Positions 15,624-25,160 are shown, numbered from the stretch's first letter. The stretch is 64,000 nucleotides of DNA from Flavobacteriales bacterium (GCA_025451235.1 JANWKT010000008.1:1-64000); one strand, 5' to 3'. The notes: generated by a model not told the origin, from the sequence alone. A program made the numbers and translations.

Positions 15624-16193
15624 TTATTTTTTTTGTGTTTGAATATGCAATGCTTTATTCAATAATGAAACCAACTTTTTGGATTCATCTTCCGTAAGTT
15701 GTAACCCAAACCTGAAATCAGATTTATTGGACCCGAAACTAATGGTACCGCCGGTGGTGATCCAGAATGAATTGTAAAATAAATGATTAAGCCCCCCTTT
15801 TTTTTCTTCCACCAAACTAAAAGGATTTTTTTCATTTGCCTTGAACCACTTTGGTTTCCCTTTTTTTGAATGTACATCCCGCCTGATCATAAATTTGTCG
15901 TTGTTGATATAGATGGTTTCCATTCCATATTTACGGAAATAATACGCTTTGATCGCGATATAAAAAAAATAGACCCAGAATCCAATCAACCCAACAATAA
16001 AGAATTGAGCCTGCCCCAGGGAGTAGGGTAAAAACAATTGAACCACCAGCAACCCACCCGCTGCCGCCCAGAGAATGACCCAGGCTTTGAGGTAATTAAT
16101 TTTCTTGATGTCTGATTTTTTTGACCCTTTGATATATACAGTAAGATCTTCTGTAGTTCTAGTATATCCTACTCTTTCACTAATAAAATCCAT
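15624..16193 (-). CDS. Hypothetical membrane protein with PH-like domain (189 aa)
   Basis: Two transmembrane helices close to the middle of the N-terminal half (about 38-58 and 63-82) are followed by a soluble beta-rich domain containing IYINNDKFMIRRDVHSKKGK and TTGGTISFGSNKSDFRFGLQ, a pattern like bacterial PH-type domains that follow membrane hairpins. I cannot name a family. It begins the three-gene minus-strand unit that ends with glpD, 3 nt before the 114-aa gene. Confidence 0.7.
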   Translation of the reverse strand: MDFISERVGYTRTTEDLTVYIKGSKKSDIKKINYLKAWVILWAAAGGLLVVQLFLPYSLGQAQFFIVGLIGFWVYFFYIAIKAYYFRKYGMETIYINNDKFMIRRDVHSKKGKPKWFKANEKNPFSLVEEKKGGLNHLFYNSFWITTGGTISFGSNKSDFRFGLQLTEDESKKLVSLLNKALHIQTQKK

Positions 16194-16324
16194 GAGTGTT
16201 GTAAATACGCTGATTTCAGCAAATATACAGGTTGTAGTGGATATTCTGGCGAATAATGATGGATATTGATTATTTTTACGCTGAGCCTGATACTGATTAG
16301 ATCACCTTCAAACACCTGGTAATT

Positions 16325-17008
16325 ATGCGGATTGACATTATAACAGTATTGCCTGAACTATTGACCGGTCCCTTAACCAATTCGATTGTACAACGGGCTA
16401 TTGAAAAAAAAGTGATTGAATTGCAGATTCATCCTTTAAGGAATTATGGTATTGGGGCATATAAGCAAGTGGATGATTATCCTTATGGGGCAGGAGGAGG
16501 AATGGTGATGCGTTGCGAACCGCTGGCGGCATGCATTGAGGATTTATTAAAACTGAATACTTATGACGATGTTATTTATATGAGTCCTGATGGTGAACTT
16601 TTTGACCAGTCGATGGCCAACCAGTTATCTATGAAAAAAAACATCATGATCATTTGCGGACATTATAAAGGGATCGATCAACGTATACGGGATAAATATG
16701 TAACCCGGGAGATCAGCATTGGCAACTATGTTTTATCAGGAGGTGAAATTCCGGCAGCGGTGGTTTGCGATGCAATTATTCGTTTGATACCAGGTGCGAT
16801 ATCCGATGAAATGAGTGCTTTGAGTGATAGTTTCCAGGATGGTCTATTGGCTCCGCCTGTATATACCCGCCCGGAAGAGTGGAACGGAATGAAGGTTCCC
16901 GAGATCCTATTATCCGGAAACGACAAAGCCATCGCTGAATGGAGGCTCGAACAATCATTGGAGCTTACCAAGCAGCGAAGGCCTGATCTCTATAAAAAAA
17001 TGGATTGA
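16325..17008 (+). CDS. trmD: tRNA (guanine-37-N1)-methyltransferase
   Basis: Methylates N1 of G37 in tRNAs reading CUN, CCN and CGG codons, preventing +1 frameshifts. The SPOUT trefoil knot is recognised from MRIDIITVLPELL at the start, YPYGAGGGMVMRCEP (57-71), the glycine loop IMIICGHYKGID and the SAM-binding VLSGGEIPAAVV. The C-terminal helical domain ends with LELTKQRRPDLYKKMD, typical for TrmD. Length 227 aa is normal. It is not in the usual rpsP-rimM-trmD-rplS cluster here. Its TGA ends at 17008, immediately against the TAA of the opposite gene at 17009. Confidence 0.97.
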   Translation: MRIDIITVLPELLTGPLTNSIVQRAIEKKVIELQIHPLRNYGIGAYKQVDDYPYGAGGGMVMRCEPLAACIEDLLKLNTYDDVIYMSPDGELFDQSMANQLSMKKNIMIICGHYKGIDQRIRDKYVTREISIGNYVLSGGEIPAAVVCDAIIRLIPGAISDEMSALSDSFQDGLLAPPVYTRPEEWNGMKVPEILLSGNDKAIAEWRLEQSLELTKQRRPDLYKKMD

Positions 17009-17608
17009 TTATACCCCCATTACTGGCTGGGTAGTCGCAAAATATACAGGGATAAAGAATAAACCGATCAAACTTTGCTGGTGACTTTCAGGAACAACTC
17101 CTACAATTTCCCATCTATTCCATTCTCCCGTTTTTATAGTTTTAATGGTAAATAAATATTCATTGGCTGCCCCAAAGATTTCCCATTCGTTGGTATCATC
17201 CGGGCGAGCTGTTCTTATGAAATAGGTAATATTATAGGTAATGCTTCGGTATTCCCATTCGTTCCAGTTATCGTCCACTGATGCATCCATGCGGATCGCT
17301 TCCCCGCTTACATTTCCGGTCCAATGAAATCTATTATTGGCCTGTTCAATGTACCCACTGCTGCAGATCACATAAAATTCCCATGCAGTAAAATCATTGG
17401 GGGTTTGGGTTTCAATATTTCCGTATTGTGCAATGTTACCTAACAGCCAGTTGTTGTAGTCGCCAGCAACTGCCGGTTGAATGGTATTTTTAACGGTGGG
17501 GGAACTGGCATTGATGAAATCGCTTAAACCTCCGTCACTATCGTCACAGGAGGTAAGGGCAAGGCCAGCAAAAGCTATCGTAAATATGGGTAAAATGATA
17601 CGTTTCAT
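17009..17608 (-). CDS. Putative lipoprotein of unknown function (199 aa)
   Basis: The N-terminus MKRIILPIFTIAFAGLALTSC followed by DD is a lipoprotein signal with lipobox LTSC (Cys20), and the acidic residues after Cys could favour surface or periplasmic retention. The mature part is rich in W, N and E with recurrent motifs (NNWLLGN, TAWEFYVI, NEWEYRS, NEWEIFG, NRWEIVG), implying a beta-sandwich or barrel built from WE-containing strands. I know no family. It is tail-to-tail with trmD with no intergenic base, so mRNA ends must overlap. Confidence 0.75.
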   Translation of the reverse strand: MKRIILPIFTIAFAGLALTSCDDSDGGLSDFINASSPTVKNTIQPAVAGDYNNWLLGNIAQYGNIETQTPNDFTAWEFYVICSSGYIEQANNRFHWTGNVSGEAIRMDASVDDNWNEWEYRSITYNITYFIRTARPDDTNEWEIFGAANEYLFTIKTIKTGEWNRWEIVGVVPESHQQSLIGLFFIPVYFATTQPVMGV

Positions 17609-17710
17609 AACTTGGTTTTTTTGGATTGATACTTCAAATTTACTGAACAGGTTTCAATTATTATGCCATGAACTGTTAAAAATGGGAAATATAAGGGTTA
17701 ACCATGAGGA

Positions 17711-17773
17711 GGTTATTCGTTAACTGTTCATCGAATCCAAATAACGAATAACGATAACGGTTAACGAATAACC
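17711..17773. repeat. Heptamer-period inverted repeat H4 (GTTATTC / AATAACG words)
   Basis: GTTATTC, GTTAACT, GTTCATC run in 7-nt phase from 17712, then AATAACG twice, a 6-nt ATAACG, GTTAACG and AATAACC up to 17773. The outer 14 nt, 17711-17724 and 17760-17773, are perfect reverse complements. It lies between the divergent lipoprotein and TonB receptor genes, so unlike H2, H3, H5 and H6 it does not follow a stop codon. Confidence 0.8.
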
Positions 17774-17822
17774 CAATCCCAAAATACCCTAAATAGGCGA
17801 TAGGTAAAAACTTATTAGCCAG

Positions 17823-17830
17823 TACCTTTG
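17823..17830 (+). promoter_or_regulatory. Putative -7 box (TACCTTTG) for the FecA-like receptor
   Basis: TACCTTTG matches TAnnTTTG exactly and lies 26 nt upstream of the ATG at 17857. No TTG is found about 20 nt before it, so only the -7 half is supported. The sequence resembles the TACCTTCG boxes before the two giant T9SS genes. Confidence 0.5.
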
Positions 17831-17856
17831 CCCCAGAGAATCATTCTGTCTTCACC

Positions 17857-20025
17857 ATGAAAAAAATATTTGTCCTTTTAGCTGCTTGTACTGCTCCTGC
17901 ATACATCCTGGCTCAGATAGTTACCGAAAATACCGATTCAATTAAACAACAGGATTTAAAGACCTTTACACTTCTGGATAAGAATGATGGTTTGTTCACC
18001 TATTTGCCGGGATCAGTTTCAAAAATTGATTTGGCAAGATTAAATGCTATTCAGCCATTTACATTGAACGAGGTTTTAAGAAGAATACCCGGTGTTCATG
18101 TGGCAGATGAGGAAGGGGTGGGTATGAGATTGAATATAGGGATCAGAGGTATGGACCCAGATAGAAGCCGAGGCGTGCATATGATGGAAGACGGAATTCC
18201 TGTGGCGATGGGTCCCTATGGAGAAAACGAATCTTATTATAGTCCATTTGTTGACAGGATGAGTGGAATTGAGATCATCAAAGGAAGCGGGCAAGTATTA
18301 TATGGACCTCAAACGGTAGGAGGGATTATCAACTTTATTACGCTTGATCCGCCTGATAAAACCAGGTTGAATGTGAAATTTATGGGAGGTACAGGATTGA
18401 ATTTTTTAGGTGCTGTAACGTATGGACAGGGTTTTAAAAATGGAGGATTTACCATTAGTTATATTAGAAAACAAGGAGAACAAGCAGGACCTACCTGGTA
18501 TAGGATCAATGATGTGGTAGCAAAACTGGTATTGAATACTTCAGAAAAAACCAGATTGATCTTTAAGGCAGGTTTTTATAATGAATTGTCGAATGCTACA
18601 TATATTGGGCTTACCCAAAACATGTGGGAAAATGGACAGAACTTATTTGTACAAATGGCTCCTGATGATAGGATGCAGGTAAACAGGTTTTCGGGTTCCA
18701 TGATCCATGAATGGAAAATGAAAAAAAATATTTTGATGACGACCTCGGTATTTGGATATACTACTTCCAGGGAATGGAGGCGCCAGGAGTTTTCGTCCAC
18801 TCCAACCACCAATATGTCGGGTGTAGTATGGGGTGATACAGCTATCTCGGGAGGGGCAGTATATATGCGTAATACCACCGGTATACAAAACAGGTATTTT
18901 CATGTAGCCGGAATCGAAAACAAATTCACGTGGAATTTTAAGACCGGTAAAGTAGGTCAAAGAATCGATGCAGGTGTTAGGTTTATTTATGAAAGAGCCA
19001 ATGAAGATCATATGCGTGGCGCAACTCCTTCTTCGGAAGTAGGGACACCTACCTCCAATGAGTTCAGAAATGGATATGGATTAGCCGTTTATGCTCAGGA
19101 CAGGATTTTTATACATAAAAAACTTACCGCTACCATAGGCGTAAGAGGGGAATTCTTTTGGTTCGACAGAACCTTTAACATGATCAATAGCTTAGATACT
19201 TTATATGGCAGTCAAAATTTTATTGGAGCAGTTATTCCAGGGATTGGGTTGAACTATAAGCCTGCAGAATGGGTAAATATTTTTACCGGACTCCATAGAG
19301 GCTTTTCACCTCCACGTGTAAAGGATGCCATTAACACATCAGGTGTGGCAGTGCAGTTAGATCCGGAAGATAGCTGGAACGTTGAGTTGGGCGCAAGATT
19401 TAAAGTAAAAGATTTTTTAACTGCGGAGGTTACCGGATTTTATATGGATTTCCTTAATCAGGTAGTGCCTCAAAGTGTTTCCAGCGGTAGCTCTTCTTCG
19501 GCACTTGTAAATGGAGGAGCCACCCGACATGCAGGAGTTGAATTAGCGGTTTCTTATGACCTGGCTAAACATGTGGGTTGGAAAAAAATGAGTTTGGGAC
19601 TGGAAGGAGGATTTACTTATCAATATGCAGCTTATGCCAGAGATAGATTTGCATTCCAGTCAGGTGACACCCTGAACCTAGTGAACAACCAACTTCCCTA
19701 TGCTCCGACAATGATGGCCAATATGGCCTTGTTTTTCCAAACCGGCTTTGGATTGAACATGAGGTTGAGTGGGAATTATATAGGCGACCAATTTTCTGAC
19801 GATTTAAATACCATCACCCCAACAGCAGATGGAAGAAAAGGGCAGATCCCTGGATATTTTATAATGGATGCCAATGTTTCCTATAAAATCCCCAAAATAA
19901 GAACCACCGTTCGTTTATCTTTGAAGAACATGACCGATCAGAGATATATAGTAAGCCGAAGGCCCACTGGAATTAAAGTTGGGCTTCCACTATTGTTCAT
20001 GGCTGGGCTCGAGTTTCAACTTTGA
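17857..20025 (+). CDS. TonB-dependent receptor, FecA-like (722 aa)
   Basis: Outer-membrane active transporter powered by TonB-ExbBD. A signal peptide (1-19, ending YILAQ) is followed by a plug domain with VLRRIPGVHVADEEG, IRGMDPDRSRGVHMMEDGIP and GSGQVLYGPQTVGGIINFIT (each cited separately), the pattern of the FecA/iron-siderophore branch. The rest is a 22-strand barrel ending LFMAGLEFQL with a terminal hydrophobic pattern. It lacks the N-terminal CarboxypepD-like domain of SusC proteins, and no SusD partner follows, which favours an iron-chelate or small-molecule substrate. A -7 box and the H4 repeat lie upstream. The substrate is not determinable. Confidence 0.92.
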   Translation: MKKIFVLLAACTAPAYILAQIVTENTDSIKQQDLKTFTLLDKNDGLFTYLPGSVSKIDLARLNAIQPFTLNEVLRRIPGVHVADEEGVGMRLNIGIRGMDPDRSRGVHMMEDGIPVAMGPYGENESYYSPFVDRMSGIEIIKGSGQVLYGPQTVGGIINFITLDPPDKTRLNVKFMGGTGLNFLGAVTYGQGFKNGGFTISYIRKQGEQAGPTWYRINDVVAKLVLNTSEKTRLIFKAGFYNELSNATYIGLTQNMWENGQNLFVQMAPDDRMQVNRFSGSMIHEWKMKKNILMTTSVFGYTTSREWRRQEFSSTPTTNMSGVVWGDTAISGGAVYMRNTTGIQNRYFHVAGIENKFTWNFKTGKVGQRIDAGVRFIYERANEDHMRGATPSSEVGTPTSNEFRNGYGLAVYAQDRIFIHKKLTATIGVRGEFFWFDRTFNMINSLDTLYGSQNFIGAVIPGIGLNYKPAEWVNIFTGLHRGFSPPRVKDAINTSGVAVQLDPEDSWNVELGARFKVKDFLTAEVTGFYMDFLNQVVPQSVSSGSSSSALVNGGATRHAGVELAVSYDLAKHVGWKKMSLGLEGGFTYQYAAYARDRFAFQSGDTLNLVNNQLPYAPTMMANMALFFQTGFGLNMRLSGNYIGDQFSDDLNTITPTADGRKGQIPGYFIMDANVSYKIPKIRTTVRLSLKNMTDQRYIVSRRPTGIKVGLPLLFMAGLEFQL

Positions 20026-20163
20026 GGAGCTTGTTAGCAAGATCTGAACAACTTCAACCTATGTTAAGCCAATATTAAGTCCTTAATATGGGAGTAATAC
20101 AGCCGTAATCATTTCATGATGTTTCCATAAAGAACCAGTAATTACTTATGGATCAACACCGAG

Positions 20164-20171
20164 TAACTTTG
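20164..20171 (+). promoter_or_regulatory. Putative -7 box (TAACTTTG) for the second TonB receptor
   Basis: TAACTTTG fits the Bacteroidota -7 consensus and ends 28 nt before the ATG at 20200. A convincing -33 element was not seen. Confidence 0.45.
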
Positions 20172-20199
20172 TAGTGTATTTATATCCACTATAAATTAT

Positions 20200-23046
20200 A
20201 TGAAAAAAATAACCTTACTCCTCCTCGCAATTCTTACCACTCAATTCGCTTATCTTCAAAAAACCGGAACCATCACTGGAAAAGTGGTGGATGAAAAAAC
20301 GGGTGAAGACCTGATCGGGGTTTCGGTATGGATCAAAGGAACCACCAAAGGGACCGCCACAGATATTGATGGAACTTTTAAACTTGAAGTAGAGCCAGGG
20401 GTTTATGACTTACAGATCACCTATATTACCTACCAGTCCAAGTTGGTGGAGAAAATAGAAGTGTTGGCGGGGCAGGTTACCGACCCTATACATATTACCT
20501 TACCTGAATCAGTAAATACGTTAGGAGGCTATGAGGTAAAAAGCGACGCCGTACGTGGAACCAGCACCGCATTGATCCTGGAGCAAAAAAATAGTGCTGT
20601 GATGTTCGACGGAATTTCATCCGACCAGATGAGGAGAACAGCTGATAGGACTACCGCCGATATTTTGCGCAGGGTAAGTGGAGCTACTATACAGGATAAT
20701 TTTGTGATCGTTCGTGGATTACCGGATAGGTATAATGCCGCGTTTTTAAATGGTTCTCCATTACCAAGCTCTGAACCTGATAGAAAAGCTTTCTCTTTTG
20801 ATATTTTCCCTGCTGCACTGTTGAGTGATCTGAAAGTAATTAAAACGGCCATGCCCAGCTTATCGGGTGAATTTGCCGGAGGATTGATCCAGGTACGTAC
20901 CAAAGATATTCCCGAAAAAAATTATTACCAGTTTTCATTGGGGGCTACTTTCGATCTCATAACCACTTTCAGCGATTTCAAAACTTCACAAGGTGGGAAC
21001 ACCGATTTTTTCGGAATTGATGATGGCACCAGAGGATTACCGTCAGTGTTTCCTACAAATGAACAACTCACTGCAGACCAAAATAATTTTCTAAAAGATA
21101 CTTTGGTTCGTTATGCAAGAATGCTTAACAATAACTTTACTACTTATAATAGATTAGCTTCTCCTGGTTCTAGCTTTCAGTATTCCATGGGACATAATAT
21201 CAACCTGATAAAAAAAGCGAATAGGTCCATTGCCACCCATAAATCTGAAATGGGAAGTGTGTTTGCATTAACCTATACCAATCGCCAGACTTACAGAGAA
21301 GTTGAAAGAAATGATTATGATGGAAGCGGACAGATCTTACATTATGATGACCAACAATACAATTCCAATACCTCCTGGGGAGCTATATGGAACTTGGCTT
21401 TTTTATATTCCAAGAAGAATGGAGCCAATACACGGATCTCACTGAAGAATTTATTCAATGTAAATTCGAACGATACTTATATCTACAGAGATGGGCAGGA
21501 TATTGTCAACGGATCTGATCTAAGATCATACAATATGATGTATTCGGAAAATTCATTGTTCTCCACCCAATTGAATGGAGAACATGTTCTTCCTAAATCA
21601 AAAATAAAATTTGAATGGAGTGGAGGATATAGCAGGATGAGTAGGATCGTTCCTGATTATAGAATTGTGGAATACCGCAGGGCTTTGGGAGATACTACCC
21701 AGCTTTTTTCAGTTCCATTTTCAAATGGGGTTCAATTAGATAAGGCCGGAAGATTTTATTCCTCTCAATTAGACAATGCGTATTCTGGTTCTTTTGATTT
21801 TACCTTACCTTTTAAGATCGGTCCGAGCAGACATGATTTTAAAGCCGGGGTATATTTAATGGACAAAGAAAGAGAATTTTCTGCCCGCCAGTTGGGATAT
21901 GTAAAATACAAAACCTCCTCCGCCGATATACCTGCCATATCAGTGATGGGGATCGATACCATCTTTATGGACAGGAATATGGGAGTGGAAGGATTGATGA
22001 TCAAAGAAGGTACCCGAAAATCTGATACCTATCAATCTTCTCAGAAATTAATTGCAGGATATGTTCAATTTGAACATGCTTTATTTGAAAACAAATTTAA
22101 GATCATTTGGGGAGCAAGGTTGGAAAGTTTTCGTCAGCAATTAAACACTTTTGATTATGCTACTGGTGCACCCATTAAACTGGATTCAAATGTAATTGAT
22201 GTGCTGCCTTCCATTAACTTGATCTATGGCTTCAACGAAAAAATGAACCTGAGGTTATCCGGATCACAAACCGTTTGTCGTCCTGAATCAAGGGAGTTAG
22301 CACCCTTTACCTTTTACGATTATGCATTGTATGCGTATGCCACAGGTAACCAAAATTTAAAAAGAACCAGGATCACCAATGCGGATCTGCGCTATGAATG
22401 GTATCCTGCAGGTGGACAATTGATCTCCATAACCGGCTTTTTCAAGTATTTTGAAAATCCGGTTGAAAAAGTATTGTATTCTTCAGGCAGCACCAGGTTG
22501 TTTACTTATTTCAATGTACCCAGTGCATATGCAGTTGGGGGAGAGTTGGAGTACAGGTTTACCATTGGTTCGTTCATTAAAAACAAGCATGCCCGGTTCC
22601 TGGATGATTTAAGTTTTACCGGAAATTTTGCCATCATCCATTCTGAGGTAAACCTGGATAGTGTTGCAGGAGTGAATCAAAAAAGAGCTCTGCAAGGACA
22701 ATCCCCATATATCATCAATGCCGGATTATCTTATAATGATAGTAAATTCGATTTTGGAGTGAACCTGGCTGTGAATTATATAGGACAAAGAATATTTACA
22801 GTGGGTAACGATCAGTACGGGGCTATCTGGGAAAATCCAAGATTCATCATGGATCTTCAGATCACCAAAACTTTCCTAAAGAAAAAACTGGAGCTCAGGT
22901 TGAATTTCACCGACCTACTGGCCCAAACAGCTTATTTCTACCAGGATGTAAATGGCAATCATACCTATGAAGATGGAGTGGATAGCAAGATCATTGCACG
23001 CAGAATGGGTCAGCAAATTTCTTTCTCAGTAGGGTATAAATTTTAG
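20200..23046 (+). CDS. TonB-dependent receptor with N-terminal carboxypeptidase-regulatory-like domain (948 aa)
   Basis: Large outer-membrane transporter. After a signal peptide (about 1-19) comes a CarboxypepD-reg-like beta domain (about 22-110: TGTITGKVVDEKTGEDLIGV, then GTTKGTATDIDG), then a plug with TADILRRVSGATIQDNFVIV and RGLPDRYNAAFLNGSPLPSS, and a long barrel ending MGQQISFSVGYKF. The plug wording (RGLxDRYNxxxLNGxxLPSxEPD) is typical of a receptor group often paired in Bacteroidota with a beta-helix T9SS protein, as here with the gene at 23210. No SusD-like partner is present. A clear terminator follows, so the pair may be separately expressed. The substrate is unknown. Confidence 0.92.
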   Translation: MKKITLLLLAILTTQFAYLQKTGTITGKVVDEKTGEDLIGVSVWIKGTTKGTATDIDGTFKLEVEPGVYDLQITYITYQSKLVEKIEVLAGQVTDPIHITLPESVNTLGGYEVKSDAVRGTSTALILEQKNSAVMFDGISSDQMRRTADRTTADILRRVSGATIQDNFVIVRGLPDRYNAAFLNGSPLPSSEPDRKAFSFDIFPAALLSDLKVIKTAMPSLSGEFAGGLIQVRTKDIPEKNYYQFSLGATFDLITTFSDFKTSQGGNTDFFGIDDGTRGLPSVFPTNEQLTADQNNFLKDTLVRYARMLNNNFTTYNRLASPGSSFQYSMGHNINLIKKANRSIATHKSEMGSVFALTYTNRQTYREVERNDYDGSGQILHYDDQQYNSNTSWGAIWNLAFLYSKKNGANTRISLKNLFNVNSNDTYIYRDGQDIVNGSDLRSYNMMYSENSLFSTQLNGEHVLPKSKIKFEWSGGYSRMSRIVPDYRIVEYRRALGDTTQLFSVPFSNGVQLDKAGRFYSSQLDNAYSGSFDFTLPFKIGPSRHDFKAGVYLMDKEREFSARQLGYVKYKTSSADIPAISVMGIDTIFMDRNMGVEGLMIKEGTRKSDTYQSSQKLIAGYVQFEHALFENKFKIIWGARLESFRQQLNTFDYATGAPIKLDSNVIDVLPSINLIYGFNEKMNLRLSGSQTVCRPESRELAPFTFYDYALYAYATGNQNLKRTRITNADLRYEWYPAGGQLISITGFFKYFENPVEKVLYSSGSTRLFTYFNVPSAYAVGGELEYRFTIGSFIKNKHARFLDDLSFTGNFAIIHSEVNLDSVAGVNQKRALQGQSPYIINAGLSYNDSKFDFGVNLAVNYIGQRIFTVGNDQYGAIWENPRFIMDLQITKTFLKKKLELRLNFTDLLAQTAYFYQDVNGNHTYEDGVDSKIIARRMGQQISFSVGYKF

Positions 23047-23081
23047 TAACTGGTTGCTTAATACTCAGGTAATCTTATTTT

Positions 23082-23112
23082 AAAAATGCAGTAGTTTTTG
23101 CTGCATTTTTTG
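23082..23112 (+). terminator. Intrinsic terminator after the second TonB receptor
   Basis: AAAAATGCAG (23082-23091) pairs with CTGCATTTTT (23101-23110) around a 9-nt loop, and the second arm runs into a T tract, 35 nt after the receptor stop. Confidence 0.8.
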
Positions 23113-23209
23113 TTGAAAACACGGAGCTACTTAATTCAAAGTTAATTTAAGATTTCAATCAAGGTAACATGGGAGCTATATCATTGCATCAAAATATAAA
23201 ATCAAAATC

Positions 23210-24862
23210 ATGAAAAAAGTTTTATCCATTCTCGCTGGAACTATCTTATCAGTTTCTGCCTATTCGCAAGCTTTCTGGGAGTACACATCTTATGCAGGAG
23301 CATTTGCTCCCTCTCCTGCTAATCGTTGGACAGATACCTGGACTAATTTCGATCCGCAAAATGCTGCTTATCCTTCAACAACTGTAAATGTAACGGGGGA
23401 TATTACAACTAATACGACCTGGACCGCAAGCAATGTTTACTATATCAATAATATATTTGTATATGTAGACAGTGCTGTTACTTTAACTATTGAGCCAGGA
23501 ACAGTGATCCGTGCTTCTGGAAATGGAGCTCTTATCGTTAACCGTCATGGGAATATTATGGCACAGGGCACAGCCGCACAACCCATTGTATTTACCTCCA
23601 ATGCCCCTATTGGATCAAGAGATTATGGAGACTGGGGAGGATTGGTGATCTGTGGTGCCGCTTTAAACAACCTGTCCACCAGCCCAAATGCATTGGCTGA
23701 AGGTGGAATTGGAAGTTTGGCTACTAGAGATGGTTTGCATGGTGGAACTGACAATGCAGATAACTCCGGTGTATTGCAATATGTACGCATCGAGTATGCA
23801 GGCATCCCTTTAGGAGGAGCGAACTCTGAGTTGAATGGCCTTTCTTTATATTCTGTTGGAAGTGGAACAACTATTGACCATATACAAGTTTCTTTTTCTG
23901 GTGACGATTCATTTGAGTGGTTTGGTGGTGTTGTTGATTGCAAAAATTTAGTTGCTTTCCACGGCTGGGACGATGATTTTGACAGCGATAACGGATTTAG
24001 CGGAAGAGTTCAATTCGCTTATTCAGTTCGTGATTCACGTTATGCCGATCAATCAAGCTCAAACGGTTTTGAATCAGACAATGATGCTGCAGGATCTACC
24101 AGGGCACCTAAAACCAAAGCAGAATTTTCGAATGTAACTATTATTGGTCCTAACTGGACCGGTAATCCTGATACTACCAATGCCCTTTACAGAAGAGCTT
24201 TACACTTACGTCGTAATACAGGTATCAGTGTTTACAATTCTATTTTTACCGGTTATCCATCATCAGGTGGGGGTTTTTATTTGGATGCAAGAAAAACTTC
24301 CGCTAACTATTGCCTGGATACCATGGAGTTCTGCGGAAATATATTAGCCCAAATGGCCCCAACACGTTTTTTCAGGCTTGCTTCCAGCAGCGATACACTT
24401 TGTATTACCGGTACAAGTGCTTTTACTACCATAGCCATGGGAGATAACAATGATACCTTAAATACAACTACAGAATTGTTGTTGAGCACCACTTTTGGGA
24501 ATTCATTAACGGATTATGATGCCCGTCCATTGGCCCTTTCCCCTGCTTTGAACCATTCTTGCTGGAGTTGGAACACTTCCTTTGTTGGTGTTGAAGATGA
24601 GGTAGAAATATTAGGTCTTTCATTATATCCTAACCCAACCGATGGATTTACTACACTTTCATTTGATGCCAAAGACAATGGGGATGTAAACATTCAGATC
24701 ATTGACTTAACAGGTAAAGTGGTAAGAACCCTTAACAATATTACTTATGAAACAGGTAAGAACTCTTATACACTCGATGTACAAGGTTTAGCTACCGGCA
24801 TATATGTTGTGAATATCAACATGGGAAGCACTGTAAATACTCAAAAGCTTATCGTAAGATAA
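23210..24862 (+). CDS. Secreted beta-helix-like protein with T9SS sorting domain (550 aa)
   Basis: Signal peptide (1-19, ending SAYSQ), then a region with VDSAVTLTIEPGTVIRASG and PIVFTSNAPIGSRDYGDWGG that resembles right-handed parallel beta-helix exoproteins of Bacteroidota (sometimes mislabelled multidrug transporter). Further rungs include YVRIEYAGIPLGGANSELNG and SFSGDDSFEWFGGVVDCKNL. Asp-rich turns (DDDFDSDNGFSG) could hold calcium. A T9SS type A domain closes the protein (SLYPNPTDGFTTLSFD...GIYVVNINMGSTVNTQKLIVR, cited in parts). Exported and surface-linked by T9SS. Standing next to a TonB receptor of the matching group suggests that both act on the same ligand, but no experiment is known to me. 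Confidence 0.88.
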   Translation: MKKVLSILAGTILSVSAYSQAFWEYTSYAGAFAPSPANRWTDTWTNFDPQNAAYPSTTVNVTGDITTNTTWTASNVYYINNIFVYVDSAVTLTIEPGTVIRASGNGALIVNRHGNIMAQGTAAQPIVFTSNAPIGSRDYGDWGGLVICGAALNNLSTSPNALAEGGIGSLATRDGLHGGTDNADNSGVLQYVRIEYAGIPLGGANSELNGLSLYSVGSGTTIDHIQVSFSGDDSFEWFGGVVDCKNLVAFHGWDDDFDSDNGFSGRVQFAYSVRDSRYADQSSSNGFESDNDAAGSTRAPKTKAEFSNVTIIGPNWTGNPDTTNALYRRALHLRRNTGISVYNSIFTGYPSSGGGFYLDARKTSANYCLDTMEFCGNILAQMAPTRFFRLASSSDTLCITGTSAFTTIAMGDNNDTLNTTTELLLSTTFGNSLTDYDARPLALSPALNHSCWSWNTSFVGVEDEVEILGLSLYPNPTDGFTTLSFDAKDNGDVNIQIIDLTGKVVRTLNNITYETGKNSYTLDVQGLATGIYVVNINMGSTVNTQKLIVR

Positions 24863-24877
24863 AAAGAAGCGAGTAAG

Positions 24878-24897
24878 GTTGTTTCAATTGAAACAAC
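24878..24897. repeat. Perfect 20-bp palindrome after the beta-helix gene
   Basis: GTTGTTTCAATTGAAACAAC is a perfect palindrome 15 nt after the stop codon and directly in front of the terminator stem at 24901. It may add to termination or bind a dimeric protein. Confidence 0.7.
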
Positions 24898-24900
24898 GAG

Positions 24901-24938
24901 AGCCGCCTCGGGAAACTGGGGCGGTTTCTTTTTTTTTA
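24901..24938 (+). terminator. Intrinsic terminator after the beta-helix T9SS gene
   Basis: A GC-rich stem (AGCCGCCTC with GGGGCGGTT, including G-T pairs) is followed by an uninterrupted run of about ten T residues. Confidence 0.85.
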
Positions 24939-25020
24939 AAATCATGGATCTTCGACCTGGATTAAAAAAAAGGATGCCCACCCTTACCCAACGATAAAGC
25001 ATAAACCTCAAATAACGTTC

Positions 25021-25160
25021 CTTGCCGTTGCACCCCGACAGGCAGTCCTGCCAGGTTGGATCCTGGCGAAACGCAATGCCAGCCACCGATCCGGGGCGAT
25101 AATCCCCCTCCGGTATCCCCCTGGATGAGCTGGGCCCAGGTCCCTGATCTTAGGCCCTAA
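25021..25160. other. GC-rich structured non-coding stretch before parC
   Basis: Within the 392-bp gap this segment is clearly GC-richer than its surroundings and contains tandem hairpins: GGCAG/CTGCC at 25041-25052 and CCAGG/CCTGG at 25051-25066. The phrase ACCCCGACAGG (25033-25042 region) is the reverse complement of CCTGTCGGGGT found again near 57236. It looks like a dispersed repeat or a small structured RNA. I compared it by eye with SRP RNA, tmRNA and RNase P consensus motifs and saw no match. The remaining gap holds only the terminator and the promoter box. Confidence 0.4.

Noticed and set aside
24841-25086. 81-codon minus-strand frame after the beta-helix gene
   Set aside because: It runs through the terminator, the T tract and the GC-rich structured stretch, so it is an accidental frame.
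25021-25160. SRP RNA, tmRNA or RNase P RNA on either strand
   Set aside because: None of their conserved core strings (for example the GGAAGG SRP tetraloop region or the tmRNA 3' CCA stem) is visible.
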